A DNA stretch of 64,000 nucleotides from Siderastrea siderea. Taxonomy: Eukaryota; Cnidaria; Anthozoa; Scleractinia; Rhizangiidae. Positions 23,731 through 35,176 of this stretch are shown piece after piece. The translations under genes and the position numbers were made by a program. Positions within the stretch are counted from its first letter, which is position 1; each line of letters opens with the position of its first letter. The notes under the pieces were generated by a model. The model ran no database searches, had not been told where the DNA came from, and was given only the letters and a program-made list of their open reading frames with translations. The stretch spans positions 5,513,423-5,577,422 of the forward strand of contig OZ034979.1 of NCBI GenBank assembly GCA_964030785.1, written 5' to 3'.

Positions 23731-26040
23731 GCGAAGTATTTTTCGATGAGCCAAATCTGTTACCCCTGAAGTGAAATCAACTGTTGACCATGACCACTGG
23801 ATAAAACCGAAGACAAAAGAACATTTTTACTACAAAAGTCTCAATATAAAAAAATTCATAAATACAAAGAATTAAGAAGATGAACTGTCCTTGGACTATT
23901 AAGTTGTAGTTATTGCAACTCCAGAAAAGAGGCATTTACCCTTTTAGTGGAATTAACTCAGGTTTAGAGTCGAGTTAAAGAGCTCTGCTGAATTACCTGC
24001 AAAATACTTGAGACAATTTTACGCGCAGGTGCAAAATTTGGCTTCGTGTTCCCAGTCGCTCTCCCCGCACCCCCCTCCCCCTCAATGATGTTTTGCTTCC
24101 CGAACTATGTCCAAAACATTTAGCTGCAATGTTAAATGGGAGGCGGGGTGGGTTACTTGGGGGCAATGGTAGCTTTCCTGTGCATGGGTTAGGGCAATAT
24201 TGACTAAGTAAAAATGGGTTTTGGGCGGGAGTGTCTCAACAGTTTTGCAGCTATTTGTAGAATAACCGTCCTCCCTCTCTCAAAAAGGGCGCATAAATTT
24301 GAACCTGAAGTTTTAATGTGTCTTTGAATATTGTGTAAGGTGATTCTAACTTTTGATTTCTGTTACGTTGATGTTGTCCTAAGGTTTTTCTAAAGGCTAA
24401 TTTTAAGAGCCAGGGCTTAACGTTTGTTAGGGGAAAACAACTAAGAAAGAATGTCGCAGGGGGAAATTAAAAATGGCAGGAGAACTTACTTACGTTTTCA
24501 GTAATTCACATTTTCGAAAATTTGGGTATTTTTCTGTTAGATGAGCTTTTCTGCAGTTGCAAGGGAGTTTGCTCATTCATAGGACACCAACCAGTCTTGT
24601 TTCAGATAACACTGTTTAATCGTATCTTAGCATATACATGCATGAACTGTTTATTACGACATTGAACAATATCACAAGATAATAGACTGGATTACTCGTG
24701 CGCCTTTGTTGCTAACAAGGTCTGACGTCACGTTGTAATGTTAATGTGTTAATCAATTTATAGATGCGCTTAAGTTCCACAGCCAAGAATTGGTGTAATA
24801 CGCGTCTACATGGTACGCTTGATCCTTTAGCTAAAATAAAAGCACAAGAGCAATCAAATCTTTACAACGAACACGCTGACCAATCAAAAATGCACTCAAA
24901 AGGTCTTAAAAGCTAAAACAAAGTGAAATAAGTGATAACAGTTCTTTTATGACACTGTTGCGCAAAACTTGGTTCAATCTCAGAGAGTCCAACTCCCGGA
25001 GTTGGAGCTTTACACATCACTTATGTTAAAATGTTAACGTTCTAAAATTTTGTCTTTGATCTGGGAAACACGACTTTTAAAAAGTACTGCTCGATCAGAC
25101 TTTTTAAGAGAGTAACAATTTTGTGGAAAGTGCTCATCCTACCGAGTCGGACACGCAAAAGCTGTAAAAAATCGTTTAACCATTACATAGTTATTTTTTA
25201 TGAAAATCAAGGTAGCTAGGTATAACCTCCAAAACTAAAAGTGTTGAACGAAAAAAATTATAAACAGAATCGTTTGTTGGTATTGGTCTCATCATGTTCA
25301 AAAAAGCTTTTCAGCAGAAGTCCTGCCAGCTCACGTGACCAAGAAACTCATTCGTACGAAAAAACTAAATAAATGATTTTGTACTTTGATTAAAATAAAG
25401 TCATTGGCCTTACATTTCACACAAAAGCCTTCTTTTATGTGATCTTATCTAGTCAAAACGAAATTTAAGGTGATAAACATTTATAATTGCTTCCAAAAAT
25501 CAATAATCCTATGTTAGAGGCATGAGATTATGTTGCCTTGACACTTAAAAGCTAACAAATAACCTGATATCTCTGTTACTACATGTATACCAGGGTCTCC
25601 CTGATACGCCTGGTAAAAAGCAACTACTACACGAGGGCCTTCAAATTATTTCATTTTGGCAAAGTAATTTGGAGATCTCGGGCGTACGATCTTCAGAACA
25701 ATGTGAAATTCTATTGTTATAGTAGAAAGATAAATTGAAAGGGATTCATCAGTCGTTCACGAACATTGCCAGCTCACGGGACATTCGGTGGATTCCAGCA
25801 AAACAAAAGTTCTCGCCACGAAAAGCAACACGTTCAAACGCCGCACAAGGGAAGCAATTGAGATCCGGTTACGAAAGCCCTCTTTGAATAGAGACAATGG
25901 CTTCGAATTAGCCAACATCTATAACACTATTTTAGGCCCCTTGAGACCCTTATGAAGTGATATAACCCTTCTTAATATTCACATTTCTACCGTGGCTGAT
26001 GAGATTCGGTTGGTCCTGACGAAATATTCCACTTTAACAG
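23731..26040. other. Gene-free stretch
   Basis: About 2.3 kb of AT-rich DNA without protein-like frames. TTTATT at 26052-26057 could be a polyadenylation signal (minus strand) for the MACPF gene. Confidence 0.45.
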
Positions 26041-26317
26041 TTTTAAAAATTTTTATTGCGCTCTGAGTCAGGAAATATTTTATTATTTTTTAAAAAGGCT
26101 TAATCTAGTTCGTCTCCTTTTCCTACATTTAATTTTACTCCATCAGTTGAGACAAGGACCTAGAAACTAGAATAGAAAATGAAGACTGTATAACAAAAAA
26201 AAAAAAAAACCGCGGTTAATGTAAGGGTAAAATTTCTTCGTTGAATCTGCATAAAATATTGCCGTTTTTGTCAAGAGGAGACAGACTTTGTAACGTTGTT
26301 CTCATGATGTAATTCCA

Positions 26318-27331
26318 TCACAATCTCACGTATGACTTGGTGGCATAGACGATGTTTGTAATGTCTTTTGCTGTATACAGGGAACAGTTCCCGGTGCTGG
26401 CGGTGGAGATTTTGTAGCTATACGCATCACAGAAAAACCGAATGGCTCCATTATTCCCATTAAAACAATCCCAATCACAGTCATTTTTGTTTCCTTTGCG
26501 TACCAAAAATGGCGAACCTTCCAGAGCAGCGTTAAGGTAAAAGCTCTTTTGCCTGCTTTCCAGGATGATCAAATATGATAGTCTAGGAGGGTCGTAGATT
26601 ACTGGATCTATCAAAGTCAGATTGACTGTGTTGTTGAAAAATCTACAAACTGAACCCTTGAACGGCGGATGTAGTTCACTGTATACCACAGAAGCGCAGT
26701 TTTCATCTTGACGACAAAACGATAAACATGTGGAGTTATCTACATTTTGGAGGGAACTGTACCCTGCCAAGACAACCAAAATATCAGTTAACTCAAAATC
26801 TTGTTATTGATTTCTTATTTTTTATACATTGTTTTAAAGAGATTTTTCTTCTTGCCTCAAACTAAAACGATTTCGAAACTTTTTGCCAATTCCATCTTGT
26901 TTTTTGGACGCATGTCTTTAGTGTTCTCCTTCTTTGCTAAGTTTGAAGCCCTTTCCAAGTCTTTGTCGGCTTGGAATCGTTTTGAAAATCAGCAGTTGTT
27001 TCAATCTAGAAGTAACTGCAGGCTCTTATCCAAAGAAGAGAGAGATGGAGACTACAATAGTCTAAAGTATGGAATAGGTACAATTTGCACAAGTGAAAGA
27101 TTTCGAAGGAGGTTTTTTATTAAGTATTGTCAATGTATCATGAATGCCCTTCTTAATTTTTAAACACGTCTAAGGGTATACGGTACCTGGACAAGAAATG
27201 CTGTTGATAATCGAGTGCAAAATGGGACAAACCATGCTAAGAATAATAAACTGGTTAGTTCACCCCCATCCTCAACTAAAGCAATTGCGTTTCCCTCAAC
27301 CTAAGTGCATGGAGAGTTAAAATAATTTATA

Positions 27332-27364
<33 letters not shown>

Positions 27365-29191
27365 GTGATAGGCAGAAGACCTGCCCGCTGATTGACGTTG
27401 CTATCCGTGCCAAAGTGGTAGAAAAGCTGTCCAAATACAAGGATTTAGAAGCTGAAGTAGCAAGGATATGGGGACTCAAAACTGTTCCTGTAGTTATTGG
27501 GGCACTCGACCTAGTAAAAAAAGGGCTTGGAGAACTACATTCAGCAAATTCCTGGCAACATCAGCATAGAGACTTGCAAAAGATCTCCTTATTAGGAACA
27601 TCCCATATTCTTCGTAAAGTGCTTTCCATCAAGTAGACCACCTTCCCCCCCTCCCCCCACAATTGCTCCCAAGGAATCCTGGTAGCTTCCCGGTGCTCTG
27701 GAACTGACTTATAATAATAATGATGATGATGATGATGATGATAACGACAACAACAATACTCATAATCATAATCCAAACAATTAAAGAGAAAAATTGGCAA
27801 TACCTGTTTCTTGAATGTCCACACCTGCAGATTCAAGTTGAAAGTGCCGTTCACATGAGTGAACCATTCCTTTGTTTTTCAGAGACTGGCAATAGATGTG
27901 TGAGGCGCTTTCCAGCCTTTGTCTTGTCGCATTGTAGTCACCCGGCAGTAGATTTTTGACGAACGGTTCAGTGAACAAGATGTCGATTGCAGAAAGTGAA
28001 TACAGCATGGGAACAGGGTTCTCATCGACGGAAGCTGCCCAGGTCATAGCATCGCCATTGCTTGGTGGTGTGGATCCCATGGTGAAAGTGGTGGTCTCAA
28101 CAGACTTTGAAAAGTTTGATGCGGCCTCACTTTGTTCATTGTCCAATGAAAATCCTCCTCCAATGCTGAATAACCCTGAGTAGCTCGCTTGGGCTTCAAC
28201 ACTTATTTGGCTTTTCTTTAAGGACTCGTAAGTCTTCTGGCTGACCTTATGGTGTTGAACAAATTTTGCTCCGTACGTTACGTCAGAAAAGAAATGAGTT
28301 CCATAATATTCGATAAAGTCCATAATAGCGTCATCACTAACAGAGTTAGCCAGTTTTTTTGCCCTGGCAAGAAAACTAGGATCAAATGGTGGCGGATTCT
28401 CAAAATCTATCATGCTGTAATAATTTTGACATTCAGCGTGTGAAAGGACGAACAAGAATTCGCCTGTTGACATTTCAGCTGTATCCTTTTTGTAGCCAGC
28501 ACTGGCAGAAAACTCAAATCCCCAACCACCACCTGAATAAACAAAAAGAAAGTGCATGGTATCATCGGTGGCGGAGCTTTGTAGATGTTTTGGATATTTG
28601 GGACATTCAGATAGAAGCACGTAATAGATTGAGCACGGCTTTTTTCATACTAGAGCACGTATCCATGTCTAAAGGGCCTTCTCACCCTTTACTTCCAGCT
28701 AGCAACCAGCGAGGGTTTTAAATATTTGATGAACGTTTCTTTATTAGCCACACACACATTAAATACAAAAGAAAAGAATCCATTAATAAATATATTGAGA
28801 TGGTGCAGACTGGAAGCTTAAAGGAAGCCGCATGGTTTACATACTAGTACAGTTCTTTTTAGATTATTACCTTTAACGCTCGCCTGAACTGCAAGGTGTG
28901 AAGACATCTGTTGCTTATTTCGAATCAATTTTGACTCAAACGATACCACACAAGATTCACTGGGGACAACAGTAAACCCTTCAGGAACTACATAACGACA
29001 ATCTGAAGTTTGCTTTGGCTTTGAAAAATCAGCTCTGAAGATTGGATGTCTAAACCCAGGATCGCGTCCGTTGGCCAGTGGATAGCCATACAGGATATTG
29101 TAACCCAGGAGGCTGTAGTCTAGGTCAGGAAAAGTCGTTTTCAAATGTACTTCACTGCTGCAATCTCGGAATTGGGCATCCATTCTTACTT
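26318..29191 (-). CDS. MACPF (membrane attack complex/perforin) family protein, three clear exons
   Basis: Minus-strand exons are 29191(or 29188/29184)-28871, 28532-27804 and 26763-26318. All internal junctions are phase 1 with GT-AG ends (AAAG|GTAATA, TTCAG|GTGG, ACAG|GTATTG, GGCAG|GGTA). From the ATG at 29183 this gives about 495 residues. Exon 1 holds the N-terminal MACPF block with a GYNILYGYPL-like segment. Exon 2 holds the MACPF signature YYGTHFF (28288-28308) and the GGGFS turn. Exon 3 encodes a Cys-rich C-terminal module with a PAN/apple-like spacing of C..C......C and a second Cys cluster. The fold makes membrane pores by oligomerising. In cnidarians it occurs both in venom proteins of the sea anemone 60-kDa type and in immune proteins, and sequence alone does not decide between them. 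No signal peptide lies in these exons, so one or more 5' exons are expected. No break is seen in the three exons. Confidence 0.85.
27332..27745 (+). mobile_element. Reverse-transcriptase-associated LINE fragment in the MACPF intron
   Basis: Between two (ATG)n tracts (27332-27363 and 27720-27741) the + strand encodes an open stretch from about 27370 to 27636. Its motifs PVVIGALDLVKKGL and LLGTSHILRKVLS are the conserved C-terminal tail found after many non-LTR reverse transcriptases. The short trinucleotide tail fits an RTE/CR1-like 3' end. It is inserted antisense in the 1040-bp last intron (26764-27803) and is 5' truncated. A 73-codon frame at 27415 is part of this fragment, not a gene. Confidence 0.75.
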
Positions 29192-29319
29192 CTAAAGGTT
29201 ACAAACAGGCAAAGTAACGTTTAGTGCTTCAGGCTGTTCGTCTAAAGAAGGCGGGGTGTGTCAACTTAGGTTGTCTTTGGGTCTGCTTAAAAGCAAATAA
29301 TCATAAAATAAATACGGTA

Positions 29320-29662
29320 AATACTGCGTTTGGGTGCGCAAACGAGCGGGAAACAATGTTTCCTTGCCGCAAAAGCCAAGAAACATTTCACCGAAAACAA
29401 ACGTTTGCGCATGCTCACTTTAAGGAATGCAGCTCACGCCACGCTGGAATCTAGTGAACATTGTTTCCTCGGCGCGCAAACGGGGAAACATTTGTTGCCG
29501 AAACAAAATGTTACTGAATAAAAACTCAGAAACTTTTTTTTTCTCAGAAGCAAAAAATGTTTCCGCAACAAAATGTTTCGTGTACACGCAAACGGGGAAA
29601 CATTAAGGGGAACATGCTCCTGCAAGAATGTTTCTGTTAATCAGTTTCCTCGTTTGCAGCGG
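29320..29662. repeat. MITE-like repeat rich in GGAAACA / TGTTTCC
   Basis: The left end 'gcgcaaacgagcgggaaaca' is loosely mirrored by 'gtttcctcgtttgcagcgg' at the right. The interior alternates 'aatgtttcc' and 'ggaaacatt', so it can fold at many points. Non-coding. A related style of element lies at 56289-56640. Confidence 0.5.
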
Positions 29663-30332
29663 CCTTAAGGACGTTCGCGCGAGAATCTTCTACAACACAG
29701 ATTTTTTTTCATACTCTCGCTAAAGTCGGATAATGTGTTACCTATGTCAGAAATGCAAAACAAATGGGGGTTCACGGGATTCGTTTTGGAAAAAAAGCGC
29801 GTGGAAAACTACGCCAATTTTGACAAATCGGTCCTTGTAACTCGACATGACCTCAGTGATTGTTACTTAAAAAATATTAAAAAGGATTCGCTATAGACCT
29901 ACTTTCTTGGTCAAATTTTATTTAAGTGGGCATGTTAAGTAATAATTTGAGCCTGCGTCATACTTTTAGTTAAATTCAACCTTTAAGATGGGATTTTGCC
30001 AGCACCATGTATCGAAAATAATAGGGGAATTCGATGAAGCGTGGGCAGAAAATTTAAAAAATCAAACTTCCACAACACAGATTTCTTTATTTTTTTCTCA
30101 AAACGTAGATAATCGACAAAGAAAGCGATCTATTAAAAGAAAATCTGGGATCAACGAAGATTTAAGCGAGTTAAACCCGTGCACATGTATTGATATACCC
30201 ACCAGCGCTATAATATATCCACGTCTCTTCAACAGCGCGAGCGCTCAATGTAGACGTGGCATGACATTGGCACGTGAATTGCGTACACAGTACGAATGTG
30301 CAGAAACAATTAGCGCGAACGTCTTTAAGGGC
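29663..30332. repeat. TIR repeat with CCTTAAGGACGTTCGCGCG ends
   Basis: ccttaaggacgttcgcgcg at the left is mirrored by gcgcgaacgtctttaaggg at the right (about 20 bp, one or two mismatches). It is about 670 bp, with no transposase. A 124-codon frame (29988-30362) overlaps its right half and lacks family features, so it is not called. Confidence 0.65.
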
Positions 30333-30560
30333 AGTCGTAACCAGAGCCAGAGGCAACGATAAATAATGCGAGTTAATTGCGAATTTTTGAATGACGCGAG
30401 CAGCACGTGTTACAAAAGTTGCATGAGACCGTTGTAATCTAAAGTCGCAACGTCTAAATTGGTAAACTGGAGACAAAGGTCAGATGATGCGTGACACTAC
30501 GGAATGAAATTCATAAAGAAAGGTTTGAAACTCTTGGGAGTGCCAAAAAATTAGGTAATA

Positions 30561-30592
30561 CAAACGTTTCGGGGCTTAGCCCTTCATCAGTG
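30561..30592 (-). ncRNA. Hammerhead-ribozyme-like motif, left PLE end
   Basis: On the minus strand: CTGATGA (30584-30590), a short stem-loop of the type GGGC-TAA-GCCC, then GAAAC and GTTTGTA. These are the conserved core strings of a hammerhead; GTA fits the NUH cleavage triplet after a one-pair stem III. A clear stem I could not be built from the flanks, so activity is not claimed. Confidence 0.55.
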
Positions 30593-30658
30593 TAGTAGTA
30601 AAACAGCCTGATAGTGTAAAAGCGAGCTACGCCATACAAAAAATCCTTTCCCTGTCGA

Positions 30659-30913
30659 CGGCCTCGCTGCCAGACATGCAAATATATCACATCTCAGACC
30701 GTTCTGCAGGGCCCCAAGAACGCATATAACATCTATATCCGTGACTACTTCACCTGTCAGTCTGAAAATGTTATATACAGTATTTTGTGTCGCCGCTGCA
30801 GCAGCATTTACGATGGGGAGACTGGAAGGGGACTGCGTGAACGTTTTAGGGAACATTTGCCCAGTATCCGCAACCGATCTCCTGGCTTTCCTATAGCAGA
30901 ACAATTAAGGTGA
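30659..30913 (+). pseudogene. PLE GIY-YIG endonuclease fragment
   Basis: An 84-residue open stretch ending in TGA (30911-30913). It shows the PLE linker (RCQTCKYI), the segment VIYSILCRRC and the GIY-YIG-type core IYDGETGRGLRERFREHL, with the catalytic-type Arg and Glu/His positions present. Upstream reverse transcriptase and downstream nuclease parts are lost, so it is a remnant. The domain normally nicks DNA for retrotransposition. Confidence 0.8.
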
Positions 30914-31526
30914 TCCCATTCAATTGCATTGCCCATCCTTTCTGCGCATCATTTGATAGATTTTCTATGGAGGCTGAGCTGTTCAAAGAAATAACTAAAT
31001 GGTCGTTTTCTCCTAAACGAACTCGGTGACCCCACTTTTTTATTCCATTTATTTAAGGAAAATACAACTTTACATGATATATTCAAATTTGAAGAACTTT
31101 CCATTATTCAATTTTGAAATATTCCGGTTGATTCACTATTACAGCCAGATTTTAGGCGTTTCACTGGAACCGTGCGGACGCTCGATTTGCCTATTATTTC
31201 AAACTAGTTTCATTGTTACGGCAATTTTAAGACGTTTTACTGTAGCATTGTACTTCTATCATAAGAACAATACTTATATTTCATTGCTAGTTATAACTTT
31301 GTTGAAGTAATGGGTGTCTCTAGTACAAGGATAGGTTTTTTTTTAATATTGATGTCTAAAGATAGCAAAGTACCTATATACTACAGCCCCGTAGCGTGAA
31401 ATCAGACACGGTGACCCCCTCTTTTTATTTTATTTTTTTAATGTACTAGGTGTAATTAGTAACTGTGCAAAGTTTCAACAAATTCTCATTACAACTTCTT
31501 TTTCGATGGAATCACCTTAAACTCAC

Positions 31527-31614
31527 CTGAGCTCTCTGTGGTTGACACCATGGTCTGTGGCTTATAAAGCAATGCACCAGCAATAACACCTGCCGCAAAC
31601 ACCAAGAGATGGAG
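31527..31614 (-). other. Exon-like segment encoding a hydrophobic anchor, inside the PLE insertion
   Basis: On the minus strand an open 88-nt stretch follows a possible acceptor (gattag|ctcc, weak) and ends at a perfect donor (CTCAG|GTGAGT). It would encode a short hydrophobic segment with core VFAAGVIAGALLY and leave in phase 1, which matches the phase expected by the first MACPF exon. It lies within the PLE boundaries, which argues against it being an ordinary exon. Confidence 0.25.
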
Positions 31615-31752
31615 CTAATCTTCAAGCTTGGCACGATCAGTCCAAACGGACTTAATTCAACTTGCGCGTGCATTTTACGTGCGCGCTGTCGCAGTTGTGT
31701 TTTTTGTATGGCGTAGCTCGCTTTTACACTATCAGACTTTTTTACTAACACA

Positions 31753-31784
31753 CTGATGAAGGGCTAAGCCTGAAACGTTTGTAT
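31753..31784 (+). ncRNA. Hammerhead-ribozyme-like motif, right PLE end
   Basis: CTGATGA (31753-31759), stem-loop AGGGCTAAGCCT, GAAAC, GTTTGTA. It is the inverted counterpart of the motif at 30561-30592, with two differences in the stem (31766-31771). Stem I pairing is again unclear. Confidence 0.55.
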
Positions 31785-32256
31785 CACCTAATTTTTTGAC
31801 ACTCCCAAGAGTTTTTTGAAACGTCTAAATTGGCCCTTACATGTGTTCTTTAATAAGATGTCATTTCATATTACCAGAATTATACTTGTTTTGGTCGTTT
31901 TCTCCCCGGGGCAGTGTTTCGGCAAGCAACGACGGCGGAACATCTTGTGACTTCGATCTGTATCAACAGAAAAATTGTTCTTTACGTACAGTACAGTCAC
32001 TTATTCACACAACCACAAAATCCTAATTTCTGCCAAATTGAATTTAACATGGTCCGAATATTACGTTTGAGTTGAACCTAAGATGTTTATTTTATTCCTT
32101 GTGTATTTGTAATGGTATTTGGACTGAGTGGAGTACAATTGAGGGAGTAATCGGGCAAGTACATTTTAAATCGGCCGAGCGCGTAGCGCGAGGACGATTT
32201 GAAATTACGAGCACGATTATCCCTGAATTGTACAACACGAAGTCCAGTTACCAATT

Positions 32257-32452
32257 AATCGTATCTATATCAAAATGCGAGATTAGAAAATCTACCAAAT
32301 AATAAAATAATAATAAATAATCTATCCAATTACAAAAAGTTCAAATTGAACAGCTGTAATTGGACACCCACGTGTTCATCCTCCAATTACGTATCAAATA
32401 GGTGCGCGGAGAACCAATCACAATCGAGCATTTCGTTATAGATACGATTAGC
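32257..32452. repeat. Short TIR repeat (TAATCGTATCTATA ends)
   Basis: taatcgtatctatatc at about 32257 is mirrored by tatagatacgatta at about 32438-32451. caattac / gtaattg phrases pair inside. About 195 bp, non-coding. Confidence 0.55.
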
Positions 32453-32580
32453 TTTAAAATGATTGAAAACGTTATTAGTTTATGGATACCTGGATACCTA
32501 GAATGGTGCTGGTAGCAATTGCAAGGTCTCGATATTGTTTGGTTTATGTTGTTTTGGTTCATGACTAAAATAAAAGTAAT

Positions 32581-32704
32581 GTTGTGGTTCGATTTTATCC
32601 TTGGTTCAATTTTTATTTTCCTTTGTTTTAAGCTTATTATCATACATTACCACACACAAAAACAAAGGAAAATAAAAATTGAACCAAGGATAAAATCGAA
32701 CCAC
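32581..32704. repeat. Perfect foldback repeat, 45-bp arms
   Basis: The arm gtggttcgattttatccttg ... ttttcctttgttt (from 32584) is exactly mirrored by aaacaaaggaaaataaaaat ... aaaatcgaaccac (to 32702). The loop is about 26 bp. The exact match suggests a recent insertion. Confidence 0.8.
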
Positions 32705-33917
32705 TACATACAGCTATTTCAATGGGCCTTATGCATGATTACGTCACTTGACCAAAATTCACCACCAAGCCTCTTTTGCACTAAATTATTCTCATCCTCT
32801 GGCACGTTGCACGTGGATATTCTTTTCATTTTTGCTACTTTGGGATTTTGTTCGTGGTAAAATATACAAGTTCCTACTCTGAAAGTGGCTTGGTGGTAAA
32901 ATAATCTAGTCTGACATAAACATGCATAAGGGCTGTTAACGTTGACGGATTTTAAAGCCTCGAGCTTTCGCGACGAGATCGAAAAGTAGTATGGATAAGC
33001 TGAAAATCGTTTGTGATTCGGCTGTAATTTCGCTGTTGTCGCTACCATAGGATGCGTGAAAGTACCATTAACACTTGCCTCTGTGATTTATTTTGTGTAG
33101 GAGTAAGCCATAGCTAAGTTTGGTAAATTTATTAATAAGTTACCCATACTGCACCTTGCGGTCTTATCGCGTAGGTTTTCCGACAAAGTTAATTGAATTA
33201 TCTGTACACACGTGGGATGCCACCCCTAAGAAATAGGTGAGTTCTATCAGCCATTATCAACGGTGAACGTAACGTTGTCGGCGATCAACAAAGTCGTTGC
33301 GAAGGCCCTATGGATGAAAAATCGGTCCTGAAACTAATTATTTTCCGAACTTTTCTAAAGGCCTTTACCAAATTTTGCTTGCTTAAATGACTCAAAGGCG
33401 AAAAAAGTCCTCTCAGTAGGCCCTTCTCGTCGCCCTAACGTAATGAGTGGATCTGATCACAGAAGAAAAATGCAAATTAGACGATATGCTTGTGGATTTT
33501 AGCTGTGTAAATAGCCCTCAATGTTTGAAGTATTACTTACTGAGTAGTGTCGACGACCCTGCTTTCTAAGTCCAGTTCATGGATAAGCAAAACTCTTTAA
33601 CTTTTAAATTTGACTTCTGTTCTCTTAACATCATTCTTTGATTTGCGATGGTCATTCCATCACTAGGGAACTAAAGCCACTTAATAATTTCAAGGACTAC
33701 GGAAACTTTCCAGGTACTAAATTTTATTCCAGTTTCCTTGAAGTAACCAGACATATCACAAATGGACGTTTTTTATTTCCTCGTTTGTGACAGTCTTTGA
33801 CTCAAGCCTTATTCGAACGTTTTGAAAAAGGTTTAGTCGTCGTCGTCATTGTTGTTGTTGTTGTTGCATTCTCACTGTATTCTACTTTGCCAAGACTATA
33901 TCTATGTCTCAACTCAC
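32705..33917. other. Gene-free stretch
   Basis: No supportable frame or repeat. A short ttg/gtc trinucleotide run lies at about 33839-33866. Confidence 0.4.
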
Positions 33918-34009
33918 CCAGGCTGGGCATAATGAGTGATAAGTGCAGTCACAGTTGCCACTAGCACAGCTACAACAACGGACAATTTCCAGTTGTTTTT
34001 AATGTACAC
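33918..34009 (-). CDS. Candidate signal-anchor exon of the MACPF gene
   Basis: Minus-strand 92-nt open segment with acceptor tttactacag|gtgta and strong donor CCTGG|GTGAGT. It encodes about 30 residues with a basic start (YIKNNWK) and a hydrophobic core (LSVVVAVLVATVTALI), as in a signal anchor. It starts in phase 0 and ends in phase 2. Phase 2 joins in frame to the MACPF exon only if that exon begins at 29184 (third AG); with the first or second AG the phases do not match. It could also belong to another transcript. Confidence 0.4.
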
Positions 34010-34409
34010 CTGTAGTAAACATAACAATAATAAATATAAGTGATATAATATGTCACAGAGTGATTGATATCGTGAACCGCCAGTTGATGATCTGTCCATT
34101 AGACTGGCTTATTGTAAAAAGGGAAGGAACGTTGCGGTGGGGAAATAAACTGTAGTCTGTCCATGTCGTATACTCTGGTATTGGGTGGTCTTTCTGTCTT
34201 TGGTAAGGCTGTTATTGTTTCGTTTTTTATTAATAACCAAATTATTCGTTTCGTTATAGTTCCTTGTGACTTTTCAAAATCCTTTTTTACTTCAAGCGTC
34301 AATACCCAAAGAGCGTTGCTTCTTGAAGCAGATTTACACTGACGTTAATTTTTGAGACGAAAAAGAGACTGGTAGCAACTGCATCATGCAAATATAATTT
34401 CCTACGTAC

Positions 34410-34457
34410 CTTAGCGCGATCTCTCAGACCCTTCTTAGCCTGGCCAAGCAAACCGAC
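34410..34457 (-). CDS. Candidate 48-nt exon upstream of the anchor exon
   Basis: Acceptor tgattcacag|gtcgg and donor GCTAAG|GTACGT on the minus strand enclose 16 codons with no stop (VGLLGQAKKGLRDRAK). It is phase 0 at both ends and would join in frame to the anchor exon at 34009 as its cytoplasmic flank. The exon is too short to be sure; it is supported only by good splice sites and phase. Confidence 0.35.
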
Positions 34458-35176
34458 CTGTGAATCAGAGAAAGACCGCTGAAAATAAAGTTGATGTCAT
34501 TCCTTACACTGGTATGTAACAATCCTGTCAAAGCAAAAAAGCATGACAACCTCCCGCCCAACAATCTTAATGGAGTTATACCTAGCGACCACCAGTCACT
34601 ATTTATCACCTGGGGGTGGGTGGCAGAGGATTTTTGTTGGGGGGGAGATCCCATGGTTTGCAGGAGAACAGACGGGGTATCAGCCATCATTGTTAGGCAC
34701 TAAGCAGGACCACACAAAATGCTGAGGATCTCTGATGGGAAGATTGCTGCAGATTATATAAACAGCGCCAGTTGAAGGTCTATTTATAAGCTGCATTCTC
34801 CTTTGGTTGACAAACATGCGTTGTTTTGATGCTTTGGCCATGGCCATGGCAATAACCTGTGCAAATGACAAGGCCACGGCTTTAAACTTCGAGCTTTACA
34901 TGCAAAGATGCACCTCCAGTTAATTCCCACTATAGAATGGCCATTCCCGATGCTCTTGTGAATGGTGCAACGCTAGGATGGGAAACGTAGAGGACATTTA
35001 GAGATCTGACAGAAGAGGAAATCATCCAAACATCACTCCCTTCGTTGAGTGTGTTCCCCTCACTTTTTTATTGTTTATTGTTTAAATGCAACATCAGTAT
35101 TACAGATTAAGCAAACACTAACATGAAACATTAATCTGAATACTAAAATAGTTAGAACGAAGACTGATGAATAATT
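34458..35176. other. Gene-free stretch
   Basis: Overlapping frames on both strands near 34490-34725 share no family pattern. Nothing is called. Confidence 0.4.

Larger units (their letters stand above)
30463..31819. mobile_element. Penelope-like element (PLE) insertion with inverted hammerhead-bearing ends and 14-bp TSD
   Basis: aacgtctaaattgg occurs at 30449-30462 and 31820-31833 and brackets the insert. About 125 bp near the left (30525-30655) is inverted near the right (31690-31815). Both copies contain a hammerhead-like core. Between them, on +, lies a GIY-YIG nuclease fragment (30659-30913), followed by AT-rich DNA holding a short direct repeat (near 31024 and 31408). PLEs are retroelements with a reverse transcriptase and usually a GIY-YIG endonuclease, often with terminal repeats carrying hammerhead motifs. 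The reverse transcriptase itself is missing, so this copy is truncated and inactive. Confidence 0.75.

Noticed and set aside
29988..30362. 124-codon + frame
   Set aside because: It starts inside a TIR repeat and runs past its right end; no family features.
32519..32860. 113-codon + frame
   Set aside because: It reads through the perfect foldback repeat at 32581-32704; no exon signals.
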